Shown here piece by piece: positions 30,037-38,555 of a stretch of DNA of 64,000 nt; within the stretch, counting starts at the first letter, position 1, and every line of letters starts with the position of its first letter. Source of the stretch: Hymenobacter setariae (lineage in GTDB: Bacteria; Bacteroidota; Bacteroidia; Cytophagales; Hymenobacteraceae); NCBI RefSeq assembly GCF_007713685.1, contig NZ_VMRJ01000004.1, positions 186,001-250,000 on the forward strand, written 5' to 3'. The notes beneath the pieces are model-generated. The model did no database searches. It was not told where the DNA came from and saw only the letters and a list, made by a program, of their open reading frames with translations. Position numbers and translations under genes: made by a program.

Positions 30037-32388
30037 CTAGGCTGTTTCGTCTACTACCGTCGCGGCGATGTCGTCTTCGTTTTCGACCTCGGTTTCTAGT
30101 AGCGCGTCGCCTTGGCCAAAGGTGTCGGCACCGTCTTCAACCAAGGCAGGGGCTACGGCCGCGGCAGCTTCGGCACTAGCGGTAGCAGCGGCCAGGCGCT
30201 GGCGGCGGGCAGCTTGCTCGTGCAACAGGGCCAGCAGGCCATCGGGCGTAGCTTGGGCCAGGCGCTCCTCGTCGGGGCGGCGGTAAAAATCGCGGTGGAT
30301 ATTCACGGCAGCCTCGCCAGCAGCGGGCTGCTGGCGCACGTAGGCCCCGTCTTCGCGCATGAGGTAACTATTCTGGTTATCCAGCAGGTTGAGCTGCAGA
30401 ATGGCAATGGCCTCGCGCCGCAGCTGCGGGTTGGCAATCAGGAACAGCGCCTCAATGCGCCGGTCGAACGAGCGCACCATGGCATCGGCCGAGCCAGCGT
30501 ACAGGCGCGCCTCGCCATTATGGTGGAAGTAAAACAAACGGGCGTGCTCTAGGTACTCGCCCACGATGCTGCGCACCTCGATGTTTTCGCTCAGCCCCAG
30601 CCGGCCTGGCCGCAAGCAGCAGATGCCCCGCACGATAAAGCGAATGGGCACGCCCGCCTTGCTGGCTTTGTAAAACTCGTCAATCAGCTCGCGGTCTTCC
30701 AGCGAGTTCATCTTCATTACAATGCCGCTGGGCAAGCCTTTTTTGGCATTCTTGGCCTCCTCCCGTATCAGGTGAATGAGCTGCTGGCGCATATCCTTGG
30801 GCGCCGTAATGAGATACTCGTAGTCGTCGGGCTGCGAGTGGCCCGTGATTACATTGAAGAACTCCGACACGTCGTGGCCATACGTGTCGTTGGTCGTCAG
30901 CATGCTGAGGTCGGTGTAGAGGCGCGAGGTTTGCTCGTTGTAGTTGCCCGAGCCGATGTGCACGTAGCGCGTCACCTTCTCCCCTTCTTTACGGATAATC
31001 ATCAGCATCTTGGTGTGGGTCTTATACTTACCCACACCGTATATAACGAAGCAACCAGCTTTCTCTAGCCGCGCACCTTCCCGAATGTTGCGCTCCTCAT
31101 CGAAGCGCGCCTTCACCTCAAACAGCACCGACACGTGCTTACCGTTCTCCGCGGCTTTGAGTAGCGCAGCCGTCACACGCGAGTCCTCGGCCAAGCGGTA
31201 GATGGTCTGCTTGATACCTAGGACCTGCGGGTCTTCGGCAGCGCGCTCTAACAGCCGCACCACCGGCTCGATGCTGTTGTAGGGATGGTGCAGCAGCACG
31301 TCGTGGTGCTTGAGGTACTCAAACATGTTGTCCTCCGCACCATCGGGCAGGCTTAGCGGCGCTACTGGCGAAGGCAGCTTAGCGCCTTTGCCCCGGAAGG
31401 ACGGGTAACGCAGAATCTGATTAAGACCTTTTAAGTCGAGCAGGCCCGGAATCACGAAGATGTTGCCGTTGTCAATATTCCAGCGCTCGCGCAGGATATT
31501 CATCAGGTACGACGAGGCGTCAGGCTCCACTTCCACGCGCACCACGCGGCCACGCTTACGGGTTTTGAGACCTAGCTGAATCTCCTTGATGAAGTCGGTA
31601 TCAATGTCTTCCGATTCTTCTAAGGTAAAGTCACCATTACGCGTAATGCGCAGCAAGTCAGCCGATACTATTTCGACGTTGCGGAATAGCTTAGGTAGAT
31701 TCACCCGCACGATTTCCTCAATCGGCACGAATACCGCCCGGTCCTTGCGGGTGATTTCGAAGAAGCGCGTCAGGTTTTGCGGAATCTGCACGAAGGTGAG
31801 GCGCTCTTGGCCCTTCTCCACGTCGGGCATCGAGGCGGGGGCCATGCTGCCTACTTCGGCCGTGCTAAGGCCCCGGGTCACTACCCCGAAGGTCAGCACC
31901 TGGTTCATGATGAGCGGGAAGCCGTGGTAAGAGTCGTATACCATCGGCGTGAGCAGCGGAAACACGGTGTTTTTGAAGTAGCCTTCCACCTTTTTCAGCT
32001 CCACTTCGGTCAACTCTTCCATCTTGCGGATGCTGAAGCCTTGCTTCTCAAACTGCGGCTTCAGCTCGTTCAAGTACGTCAGCGACTGGTCGTTGACGAA
32101 ACGGTGCGCAAAGTCGAGCAGCTTGCGCCGAAACGGCAGTTCGCGCAGCCCCGAATAGTCGACGCGCTCCTTACCATAGTCGAGGTAGTTATAAAGCGAG
32201 CCCACCCGAATCATGAAAAACTCGTCTAGGTTCGAGCTGGTGATGCTCATGAACCGCAGCTTGTCAAACAGCGAGCGGCCCGGGTCCTTGGCCTGGTCGA
32301 GCACCCGGTAATTAAAGCGCAGCCAGCTGAGGTCGCGGCTGATATACTTGCTTTTGCGGATAAGGTCGGCAGACTTGAATAGCTTCAT
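30037..32388 (-). CDS. ppk: Polyphosphate kinase 1
   Basis: The 783-residue Ppk1 makes polyphosphate from ATP, often at membranes or granules. The N-terminal region includes 'SRDLSWLRFNYRVLDQAKDP' and 'RFMSITSSNLDEFFMIRVGS', as in Ppk1 N domains. The PLD-like catalytic half contains 'YKTHTKMLMIIRKEGEK', 'RYVHIGSGNYNEQTSRLYTD', and 'VRGICCLRPGRLGLSENIEV'. Usual length is about 690; the extra 90 residues at the C-terminus are alanine- and acid-rich low complexity, probably a disordered tail. It converges on ppx. The region right before its ATG carries the AATCCGTTAAAATCTGCG leader element. Confidence 0.95.
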   Translation of the reverse strand: MKLFKSADLIRKSKYISRDLSWLRFNYRVLDQAKDPGRSLFDKLRFMSITSSNLDEFFMIRVGSLYNYLDYGKERVDYSGLRELPFRRKLLDFAHRFVNDQSLTYLNELKPQFEKQGFSIRKMEELTEVELKKVEGYFKNTVFPLLTPMVYDSYHGFPLIMNQVLTFGVVTRGLSTAEVGSMAPASMPDVEKGQERLTFVQIPQNLTRFFEITRKDRAVFVPIEEIVRVNLPKLFRNVEIVSADLLRITRNGDFTLEESEDIDTDFIKEIQLGLKTRKRGRVVRVEVEPDASSYLMNILRERWNIDNGNIFVIPGLLDLKGLNQILRYPSFRGKGAKLPSPVAPLSLPDGAEDNMFEYLKHHDVLLHHPYNSIEPVVRLLERAAEDPQVLGIKQTIYRLAEDSRVTAALLKAAENGKHVSVLFEVKARFDEERNIREGARLEKAGCFVIYGVGKYKTHTKMLMIIRKEGEKVTRYVHIGSGNYNEQTSRLYTDLSMLTTNDTYGHDVSEFFNVITGHSQPDDYEYLITAPKDMRQQLIHLIREEAKNAKKGLPSGIVMKMNSLEDRELIDEFYKASKAGVPIRFIVRGICCLRPGRLGLSENIEVRSIVGEYLEHARLFYFHHNGEARLYAGSADAMVRSFDRRIEALFLIANPQLRREAIAILQLNLLDNQNSYLMREDGAYVRQQPAAGEAAVNIHRDFYRRPDEERLAQATPDGLLALLHEQAARRQRLAAATASAEAAAAVAPALVEDGADTFGQGDALLETEVENEDDIAATVVDETA

Positions 32389-32415
32389 CGCAGATTTTAA
32401 CGGATTGGACGGATT
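32389..32415 (-). repeat. Leader repeat element immediately before the ppk start
   Basis: On the minus strand, AATCCGTCCAATCCGTTA is followed by AAATCTGCG directly before the ATG (32386-32388). Related AATCCGT...AATCTGCG strings precede ppx and trmD. The rest of the 288-base gap up to ffh is otherwise unremarkable apart from one CCTAGG (32493) and the ffh terminator. Confidence 0.55.
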
Positions 32416-32600
32416 TGGCTTGCGCCCTCCTTCGGTTCACAGATACGCCCGCCTACGGCGGGCTGACTGGGGGCAGATAGACAAAATAACGACCTAGGGC
32501 GTGTCGGTAGCCTGCGGATAGAAAAAGAATAATACGCAGCAGCTTAAAACAACGCGCTTTTCTGTTACCCATATACGCTAACTAGCACGCTAAGAATACA

Positions 32601-32632
32601 AGAACCCCGACCTTATTGAAGGCCGGGGTTCT
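32601..32632 (-). terminator. Terminator hairpin downstream of ffh
   Basis: AGAACCCCG (32601-32609) pairs with CGGGGTTCT (32624-32632), 45 bases past the ffh stop on the minus strand. The tail is only moderately T-rich (TTGTATTCTT). Confidence 0.65.
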
Positions 32633-32676
32633 GTTGCATCTTCTGCCTTTTGCGTGGCTAGGTCTTGGGCGACCTA

Positions 32677-34047
32677 CTAGCGGCGGCCCATGCCGGGCAT
32701 CCCGCCGCCTTTCATACCGCCCATCATCTTGGCCATTTGGGCCATGCCGCCTTTGGTTTGGCTCATTTTGTTCATGGTGCGCATCATCTTGCGCATGTCC
32801 TCAAACTGCTTCATCAGCGCGTTTACCTGCTGAATATCAGTACCTGAACCGGCCGCGAGACGGCGGCGGCGCGAACCGTTGATGAGGTCGGGCTGGGCCC
32901 GCTCCTGCTTGGTCATGCTCTTAATGATAGACTCTACAGGCTTGAAGGCGTCATCGTCGATTTCCACGTCCTTCATCATCTTCGAGGCGCCCGGAATCAT
33001 GCCGACTAGGTCCTTCAGGTTACCCATCTTCTTGATTTGCTCCAGCTGACCTAGGAAGTCGTTGAAGTCAAACTGGTTTTTGCGAATCTTGGCGTTAATG
33101 CGCTTGGCTTCGTCTTCGTCGAACTGCTGCTGCGCGCGCTCTACCAGCGAGATTACGTCGCCCATGCCCAAGATGCGCTGGGCCATACGGTCGGGGTAGA
33201 AGAGGTCGAGCGCCTCCATTTTCTCGCCCGTCGAGATGAACTTGATGGGCTTCTCCACCACCGCCCGAATCGAGAGGGCCGCCCCACCGCGGCTGTCGCC
33301 GTCGAGTTTGGTGAGCACCACGCCATCGAAGTTGAGGCGGTCGTTGAAGGTTTTGGCAGTGTTCACGGCGTCCTGGCCGGTCATCGAGTCCACCACAAAC
33401 AGCGTTTCGCTGGGGTTGATGGCCTTCTTAACGGCTTCGATTTCGCGCATCATCTGCTCATCCACGGCTAGGCGGCCGGCGGTGTCGATGATGACCACCT
33501 TTTTGTTATTCTGCTTGGCGTAGGCGATGGCCTTCTGCGAAATCTCAACCGGGTTCTTGTTTTCCGGCTCCGAGTACACTTCCACCCCAATTTGCTCACC
33601 TAGGACCTTCAGCTGGTCGATAGCGGCCGGGCGGTACACGTCGCAGGCCACCAGCAACACGTTGCGGTTCTGCTTTTTGATAAAGCTGGCGAGCTTGCCG
33701 GCGAAGGTGGTTTTACCTGAGCCTTGCAGGCCAGACAGCAGCACCACGGCTGGGTCGCCCTTGATGGTAATATCCTTTTTCTCGCCACCCATGAGCTGGG
33801 TTAGCTCATCGTACACGATTTTAACCATGAGCTGGCCCGGCGACACCGTCGTGAGCACGTCGCGGCCCATGGCCTCTTCTTTTATCTTGTCGGTTACTTC
33901 CTTAGCAACCTTGTAGTTAACGTCAGCATCGACTAGCGCCCGCCGTATTTCCTTGATGGTGGCGGCGACGTTGATTTCCGAGATGGAGCCTTGCCCTTTG
34001 AGGGTCTTAATGGCCTTGTCGAGCTTGGAGGAGAGATTATCAAACAT
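32677..34047 (-). CDS. ffh: Signal recognition particle protein Ffh
   Basis: Ffh is the GTPase of the signal recognition particle, which brings nascent membrane proteins to the membrane. The 456-residue product has the N and G domains with 'LLSGLQGSGKTTFAGKLASF' (P loop), 'VIIDTAGRLAVDEQMMREIE' and 'VVLTKLDGDSRGGAALSIRA', then the M domain with 'GMIPGASKMMKDVEI' and a methionine-rich C-terminus ending in MGGMKGGGMPGMGRR. It stands alone, with its own terminator and a TACCTTTG box at 34139-34146. Confidence 0.98.
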   Translation of the reverse strand: MFDNLSSKLDKAIKTLKGQGSISEINVAATIKEIRRALVDADVNYKVAKEVTDKIKEEAMGRDVLTTVSPGQLMVKIVYDELTQLMGGEKKDITIKGDPAVVLLSGLQGSGKTTFAGKLASFIKKQNRNVLLVACDVYRPAAIDQLKVLGEQIGVEVYSEPENKNPVEISQKAIAYAKQNNKKVVIIDTAGRLAVDEQMMREIEAVKKAINPSETLFVVDSMTGQDAVNTAKTFNDRLNFDGVVLTKLDGDSRGGAALSIRAVVEKPIKFISTGEKMEALDLFYPDRMAQRILGMGDVISLVERAQQQFDEDEAKRINAKIRKNQFDFNDFLGQLEQIKKMGNLKDLVGMIPGASKMMKDVEIDDDAFKPVESIIKSMTKQERAQPDLINGSRRRRLAAGSGTDIQQVNALMKQFEDMRKMMRTMNKMSQTKGGMAQMAKMMGGMKGGGMPGMGRR

Positions 34048-34138
34048 AGTAGTGCAGCTAAAGGCGAATTTTCTGGCTTACCCGAATAGTTCGCAAGGTC
34101 TGGTAAGGGTGTAAACACCAAACGACCTATTTGAATTT

Positions 34139-34180
34139 CAAAGGTACAACTCGCGCGGCTGTGGCCTAGGCGTAGTTTTG
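34139..34180. promoter_or_regulatory. Divergent -7 boxes for ffh (minus) and the GT4 gene (plus)
   Basis: Minus TACCTTTG is at 34139-34146 (leader about 85 bases to the ffh ATG). Plus TAGTTTTG is at 34173-34180 (leader about 20 bases to the GT4 ATG). A CCTAGG lies between them at 34165. No -33 TTG stands out on either strand. Confidence 0.5.
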
Positions 34181-34206
34181 CCGCCTGAATTTACTGAGGA
34201 GTTCCC

Positions 34207-35529
34207 ATGTCTGCCCCACCCCTACGCCTGCTCGTGCTCACTTATTACTGGCCGCCCTCGGGCGGGGCCGGCGTGCAACGCTGCCTGAAGTGGGTGAAAT
34301 ACCTGCCCGAGCTAGGCGTAGAGCCCACGGTAATCACCGTAGACCCCGACCAAGCTAGCTACCCCGTGCGCGACGAAAGCCTGCTGCACGAGGTGCCGCC
34401 GAGCGTGCGCGTCATTCGTACGCCCACCCTAGAGCCCTTTGAGTCGTACCAAAAGCTGACTGGCCGCGCCGTGCCGCACGGCGGCTTCGCCAACGAAGGC
34501 AAGCCCAGCTTCACACAACAGGCCATGCGCTTCGTGCGGGGTAACTTCTTCCTGCCTGACCCGCGCCGGGGTTGGAACCGGTACGCACTAGCGGCCGTGG
34601 ACAAGCTGCTAGCCGCGGGCGAGAAGTTTGACGCCGTGCTCACGTCGTCGCCGCCCCACTCCACCCAACTTATTGGCTTAGAGATTCAAAAGAAGTACGG
34701 CCTGCGCTGGCTCGCCGACCTACGCGACCCCTGGACCGACATCTACTATACCAAGGACTTGCACCGCACGCCGCCCGCCACGTGGCTTGATGCGCGCTAC
34801 GAGCGCCAGGTGCTCACCCGCGCCGATGCCGTGCTGGTGACTAGCCCCGAAACCGAGCGCCTGTTTCGCCGCAAATTGCCCGACCTAGGGAAAGGCAAAA
34901 TCGTAGTGCTGCCCAATGGCTACGACGAGCCTGATTTTCAGCAGCCTTCAGCACCGCCCACTGACTGCTTGCGCATCACGCACACGGGCACCATTTCGGC
35001 GCGCTACCGGATTGATAATTTGCTCAAGGCCATTGCCGAGTGCCAGCAGCGCTACCCACAGGTACCGTGGCGACTGCGCTTCGTGGGGCAGGTCGATGCC
35101 GGCGTGCGCGAGCAGGTAGCCGCGGCCGGCCTAGGTGAGGCGACGGAGTTTCTGCCCTTTGTACCGCACCAGCAATCGGTGGCTTATCTCATGACCAGCA
35201 GCGTGCTGCTCATGGCCATCCCCGACGTGGCCCTGAACCGAGGTATTCTGCCAGGCAAGGTTTTTGAATATCTAGCCGCTTGCAAGCCCGTGCTATGCGT
35301 AGGCCCCGCCGGCTCCGACGCCGACAATGTGCTGCGTGAAGCGGGTGCCGGCCAGGCTCTTCCCTACGACGACTATAACCTGATGCTGAGCACCCTAGGC
35401 GACCTCGCCCAGCAATGGCAGCAAAGCCACGACCTCGACTTACGCACAACCAAGCCCACGCGCTACTCACGCCGCGGCCAGGCGGCGCAGTTAGCGGAAT
35501 TGGTGCGGGCGCATACGGCAGCCTCTTAG
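34207..35529 (+). CDS. Glycosyltransferase family 4 (GT-B fold) protein
   Basis: A 440-residue GT-B enzyme. The N-terminal domain opens 'RLLVLTYYWPPSGGAGVQRC', as in many bacterial surface-polysaccharide GT4s. The C-terminal donor domain begins at 'KIVVLPNGYDEPDFQQP' and includes 'RITHTGTISARYRIDNLLKA', 'RFVGQVDAGVREQVAAAGLG' and 'GILPGKVFEYLAACKPVLCV' (the E of the E-x7-E-like donor-binding motif). It would transfer a nucleotide-activated sugar to a cell-surface glycan in the cytoplasm. It precedes a PseB-like dehydratase and, after a few genes, a GT9 transferase, so this region handles envelope sugars. Confidence 0.9.
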   Translation: MSAPPLRLLVLTYYWPPSGGAGVQRCLKWVKYLPELGVEPTVITVDPDQASYPVRDESLLHEVPPSVRVIRTPTLEPFESYQKLTGRAVPHGGFANEGKPSFTQQAMRFVRGNFFLPDPRRGWNRYALAAVDKLLAAGEKFDAVLTSSPPHSTQLIGLEIQKKYGLRWLADLRDPWTDIYYTKDLHRTPPATWLDARYERQVLTRADAVLVTSPETERLFRRKLPDLGKGKIVVLPNGYDEPDFQQPSAPPTDCLRITHTGTISARYRIDNLLKAIAECQQRYPQVPWRLRFVGQVDAGVREQVAAAGLGEATEFLPFVPHQQSVAYLMTSSVLLMAIPDVALNRGILPGKVFEYLAACKPVLCVGPAGSDADNVLREAGAGQALPYDDYNLMLSTLGDLAQQWQQSHDLDLRTTKPTRYSRRGQAAQLAELVRAHTAAS

Positions 35530-35643
35530 GGCCCGTGCTTGCACCTGCTCGGTTACCTGAGCCGTTGGCCACTGCTGACTAGTGCCAGTCGCGAGTGAGC
35601 CTCGCACCCTACGTATTTTTGTGGTTTCCTATTAGATTTTTCA

Positions 35644-36663
35644 ATGGCCCTCGACCTCAACGGCAAGTCGCTGCTCATCACGGGCGGCACCGGCTCCTTC
35701 GGCAAGCAGTTTGTTCGCACTGTTTTCAAGCAATATCCGCAGGTGCGGCGGGTTATCGTGTTCTCGCGCGATGAGCTGAAACAGTATGAGATGAGCCAGG
35801 AGTTTCCGCACAGCAAGTACCCGGCCATCCGCTTCTTCATCGGCGATGTACGCGATGCCCAGCGCCTGCAACGCGCTTGTGAGGGTGTCGACATCATTGT
35901 ACACGCCGCAGCCCTCAAGCAAGTGCCCGCTGCCGAGTACAACCCGATGGAGTGCATCAAAACCAATATTTTCGGTGCCGAAAATGTGATTAATGCCGCC
36001 TTAGACTGCGGCGTGAAAGACGTAGTGGCCCTGAGCACCGACAAAGCTGCTGCGCCCATCAACCTCTACGGCGCTACCAAGCTGTGTTCAGACAAGCTTT
36101 TTGTAGCGGCTAATAACATGAAGGGCTCGCGCGACCTACGTCTTTCGGTAGTGCGCTACGGCAACGTAATTGGCTCGCGGGGCTCAGTAGTACCGTTCTT
36201 CTTGCAGCAGCGCAACACGGGCGTGCTCCCTATCACGCATCCCGACATGACGCGCTTCAACATCTCTCTTGAAGAAGGCGTGGACCTCGTACTATATGCG
36301 CTAGAGCATGCCTGGGGAGGCGAGATTTTCGTGCCCAAAATTCCCTCTTACAAAATTACGGAAGTGGCCCGCGCCATCGGCCCCGACTGCGAGCAGAAGA
36401 TTGTGGGCATCCGCCCCGGCGAGAAGCTACACGAAGAGATGATAACCCAGACCGACGCGCTGAGCACCGTGGAGCTACCGCGTTACTACGTCATTTTGCC
36501 CGCCACGCCGCCGTGGGATGTCGAGAAGTTTATCTCGCACTTCGACGGCAAGCGCGTGCCGGAGAACTTCCACTACGATTCGGCCAACAATGAGGAGTGG
36601 CTGTCGGCTGAACAGATTCGAGAGGAAATAAAGCTGCACGTTGATGCCGCTTTTGAAGCGTAA
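35644..36663 (+). CDS. pseB: UDP-N-acetylglucosamine 4,6-dehydratase (inverting), PseB-like
   Basis: The 339-residue product is an SDR-type dehydratase/5-epimerase. 'SLLITGGTGSFGKQFVRTVF' binds NADP, and the active-site region is 'VVALSTDKAAAPINLYGATK' with the Y-x-x-x-K pair. Other family segments are 'VIVFSRDELKQYEMSQEFPH', 'HAAALKQVPAAEYNPMECIK' and 'IGIRPGEKLHEEMI' style C-terminal residues (here VGIRPGEKLHEEMI). It converts UDP-GlcNAc to a 4-keto-6-deoxy sugar, the first step to pseudaminic acid or related glycans. The rest of the pse pathway is not next to it. A hairpin at 36672-36740 follows. Confidence 0.93.
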   Translation: MALDLNGKSLLITGGTGSFGKQFVRTVFKQYPQVRRVIVFSRDELKQYEMSQEFPHSKYPAIRFFIGDVRDAQRLQRACEGVDIIVHAAALKQVPAAEYNPMECIKTNIFGAENVINAALDCGVKDVVALSTDKAAAPINLYGATKLCSDKLFVAANNMKGSRDLRLSVVRYGNVIGSRGSVVPFFLQQRNTGVLPITHPDMTRFNISLEEGVDLVLYALEHAWGGEIFVPKIPSYKITEVARAIGPDCEQKIVGIRPGEKLHEEMITQTDALSTVELPRYYVILPATPPWDVEKFISHFDGKRVPENFHYDSANNEEWLSAEQIREEIKLHVDAAFEA

Positions 36664-36671
36664 GCAATTGT

Positions 36672-36740
36672 AGTACAAGCCGGAGCTAGTACGGGCGTGG
36701 GGAAAGCCTTCCTGCCTCTGTGCTGGCTCCGGCTTGTACT
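36672..36740 (+). terminator. Hairpin between pseB and mdh
   Basis: AGTACAAGCCGGAGC (36672-36686) pairs perfectly with GCTCCGGCTTGTACT (36726-36740). The loop is 39 bases and no U-tract follows, so it is one of the long intergenic inverted repeats rather than a textbook terminator. Confidence 0.5.
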
Positions 36741-36831
36741 AGCCTAGCGATAGCCAGCGGTTGGGTTTTAGGTGTACTTTTACCGCGTCGGCCGGGGCCG
36801 ATGTTGTATTTCCCACCCTCACCGTTTTCCC

Positions 36832-37770
36832 ATGAAAGTTACCGTAGTTGGGGCTGGCAATGTGGGCGCTACTTGCGCCGATGTGCTTGCTACCCGTGAA
36901 ATTGCCAACGAAGTAGTGCTGGTAGATATCAAGGAAGGCATTGCCGAAGGCAAAGCCCTAGATATCTGGCAGAAAGCTCCCATCATCGGCTACGACTCGC
37001 GCACCGTGGGCGTAACGAACGACTACAGCCGCACGGCTGGCTCGGAAGTAGTAGTGATTACCTCGGGCCTACCCCGCAAGCCCGGCATGAGCCGCGACGA
37101 CCTTATCGCGACCAATGCTGGCATCGTGAAATCGGTAACCGAGCAAGTGGTAGCCCACTCGCCCAACGCCATCATCATCGTGGTGAGCAATCCGCTCGAC
37201 GTGATGACCTACCAGGCGCACCTCACCGCCAAGCTGCCCCGCGAAAAGGTGTTCGGCATGGCCGGCATCCTGGATACGGCTCGCTACCGCGCTTTCCTAG
37301 CCGAAGCTCTGAACGTGAGCCCCAAAGATATTCAGGCAGTACTCATGGGTGGCCACGGTGATACCATGGTGCCCCTCCCCCGCTACACCACTGTAGGCGG
37401 CATCCCCGTCACCGAACTCATTGGCAAAGCGGAGCTAGACGCCATCGTGCAGCGCACCGCCGTAGGTGGTGGCGAGTTGGTGAAGCTCATGGGCACTTCG
37501 GCTTGGTATGCGCCTGGCGCGGCTGCCGCCCAAATGGTGGAGGCCATCGTGCGTGACCAGCGCCGCGTGTTCCCGGTGTGCCTGGAGCTACAAGGCGAGT
37601 ACGGCATCAACGGCGTATACCTAGGTGCCCCAGTTATCCTGGGCAAAAACGGCGTAGAGCGCGTGATTGAGCTACAGCTCAACGACGAGGAAAAAGCGCT
37701 GCTCGAAACCTCGCGCGGCCATGTGAAAGAAGTAATGGATGCGCTGGACAAGATGGGCCAGCAAGCCTAG
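36832..37770 (+). CDS. mdh: Malate dehydrogenase
   Basis: A 312-residue lactate/malate dehydrogenase family protein from the ATG at 36832. 'KVTVVGAGNVGATCADVLAT' binds NAD, 'VVVITSGLPRKPGMSRDDLI' carries the substrate-loop arginines (R-K-P-G-M-S-R, the MDH-type loop), 'VVSNPLDVMTYQAHL' and 'VFGMAGILDTARYRAFLAE' follow, and the catalytic histidine is in 'LMGGHGDTMVPLPRY'. It interconverts malate and oxaloacetate in the TCA cycle. Upstream in-frame codons before 36832 include a probable non-coding leader, so the later ATG is the start. A perfect terminator follows at 37795-37821. Confidence 0.97.
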   Translation: MKVTVVGAGNVGATCADVLATREIANEVVLVDIKEGIAEGKALDIWQKAPIIGYDSRTVGVTNDYSRTAGSEVVVITSGLPRKPGMSRDDLIATNAGIVKSVTEQVVAHSPNAIIIVVSNPLDVMTYQAHLTAKLPREKVFGMAGILDTARYRAFLAEALNVSPKDIQAVLMGGHGDTMVPLPRYTTVGGIPVTELIGKAELDAIVQRTAVGGGELVKLMGTSAWYAPGAAAAQMVEAIVRDQRRVFPVCLELQGEYGINGVYLGAPVILGKNGVERVIELQLNDEEKALLETSRGHVKEVMDALDKMGQQA

Positions 37771-37794
37771 GTGTCTAGCTTGAAGTAGTTTTTG

Positions 37795-37821
37795 AGCCGC
37801 TCCACTGTTAGTGGAGCGGCT
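37795..37821 (+). terminator. Rho-independent terminator of mdh
   Basis: AGCCGCTCCAC (37795-37805) and GTGGAGCGGCT (37811-37821) form an 11-bp perfect stem with a 5-base loop followed by TTTTA. Confidence 0.92.
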
Positions 37822-37871
37822 TTTTATTTGAGATAACTAACAGCTAGTACCTTGCATGCTCAATTTATTGC

Positions 37872-38504
37872 ATGCACGTAATCCTTGTTGACACCAACCA
37901 AGAAGTAACAGACGCTTGGTCAACCGTATTTGCCGACGTGGCGCAGGTTACCGTTCGCCACGGTTCCATTTTTGACCTCCCGGCCGACGCCTTGGTCAGC
38001 CCAGCCAACAGCTTTGGCTACATGAATGGTGGCCTCGACTTCGCTATTTCTAAGCACCTAGGGTGGCATTTAGAAAAGGACTTACAGCGCCTCATTCGCG
38101 AGAAGCATTACGGAGAATTGCTAGTCGGCCAAGCTGAAATTCTGCCCACAGGCGGCACTCTCTTCCCGTACCTAATTGCCGCGCCCACTATGCGCACGCC
38201 TATGACCATTACGCGTGGGCCGAATGTGTATCAGGCTATGAAAGCTATTTTGATATTACTGCGCCACGGCAAATTAGCTACTGGTGAAGTGGTTAGCAAG
38301 CGAGTAAAGAGCATCGCCATCCCGGGCCTAGGCACGGGCATTGGGCAAGTCCGGCCGCTAGTGTGCGCCCGCCAAATGCGGTTGGCCTGGGAAGACGTGA
38401 TGCACGAGCAATATGCCACCGAAAAAGGATGGGAACAGATGTGCGCGAACTATGCCTACTTCTACACCCACAACCAGTCAGACATTAAGTACAACATTCC
38501 GTAG
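37872..38504 (+). CDS. Macro domain-containing protein
   Basis: A 210-residue protein. The macro-domain start is 'VTVRHGSIFDLPADALVSPA' with the ADP-ribose-contacting 'SPANSFGYMNGGLDFAISKH'. 'GQAEILPTGGTLFPYLIAAP' and 'IPGLGTGIGQVRPLVCARQM' are the further ligand loops of the fold. Macro domains bind or remove ADP-ribose from proteins, nucleic acids or metabolites. This one is a single-domain form with a 40-residue helical C-terminus. There is no adjacent ADP-ribosyltransferase or DarT-type gene. It lies between mdh and a GT9 gene, in the same orientation but after a terminator, so it probably has its own transcript. Confidence 0.88.
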   Translation: MHVILVDTNQEVTDAWSTVFADVAQVTVRHGSIFDLPADALVSPANSFGYMNGGLDFAISKHLGWHLEKDLQRLIREKHYGELLVGQAEILPTGGTLFPYLIAAPTMRTPMTITRGPNVYQAMKAILILLRHGKLATGEVVSKRVKSIAIPGLGTGIGQVRPLVCARQMRLAWEDVMHEQYATEKGWEQMCANYAYFYTHNQSDIKYNIP

Positions 38505-38537
38505 CCTAGGCCGCTCTTCGGTTTCTAGCGCCAAGGC

Positions 38538-38545
38538 TACCTTTG
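38538..38545 (+). promoter_or_regulatory. -7 box TACCTTTG for the GT9 gene
   Basis: TACCTTTG ends ten bases before the ATG at 38556, so the leader is only a few bases. No clear -33 TTG is seen. Confidence 0.45.
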
Positions 38546-38555
38546 AAGCCTGCCC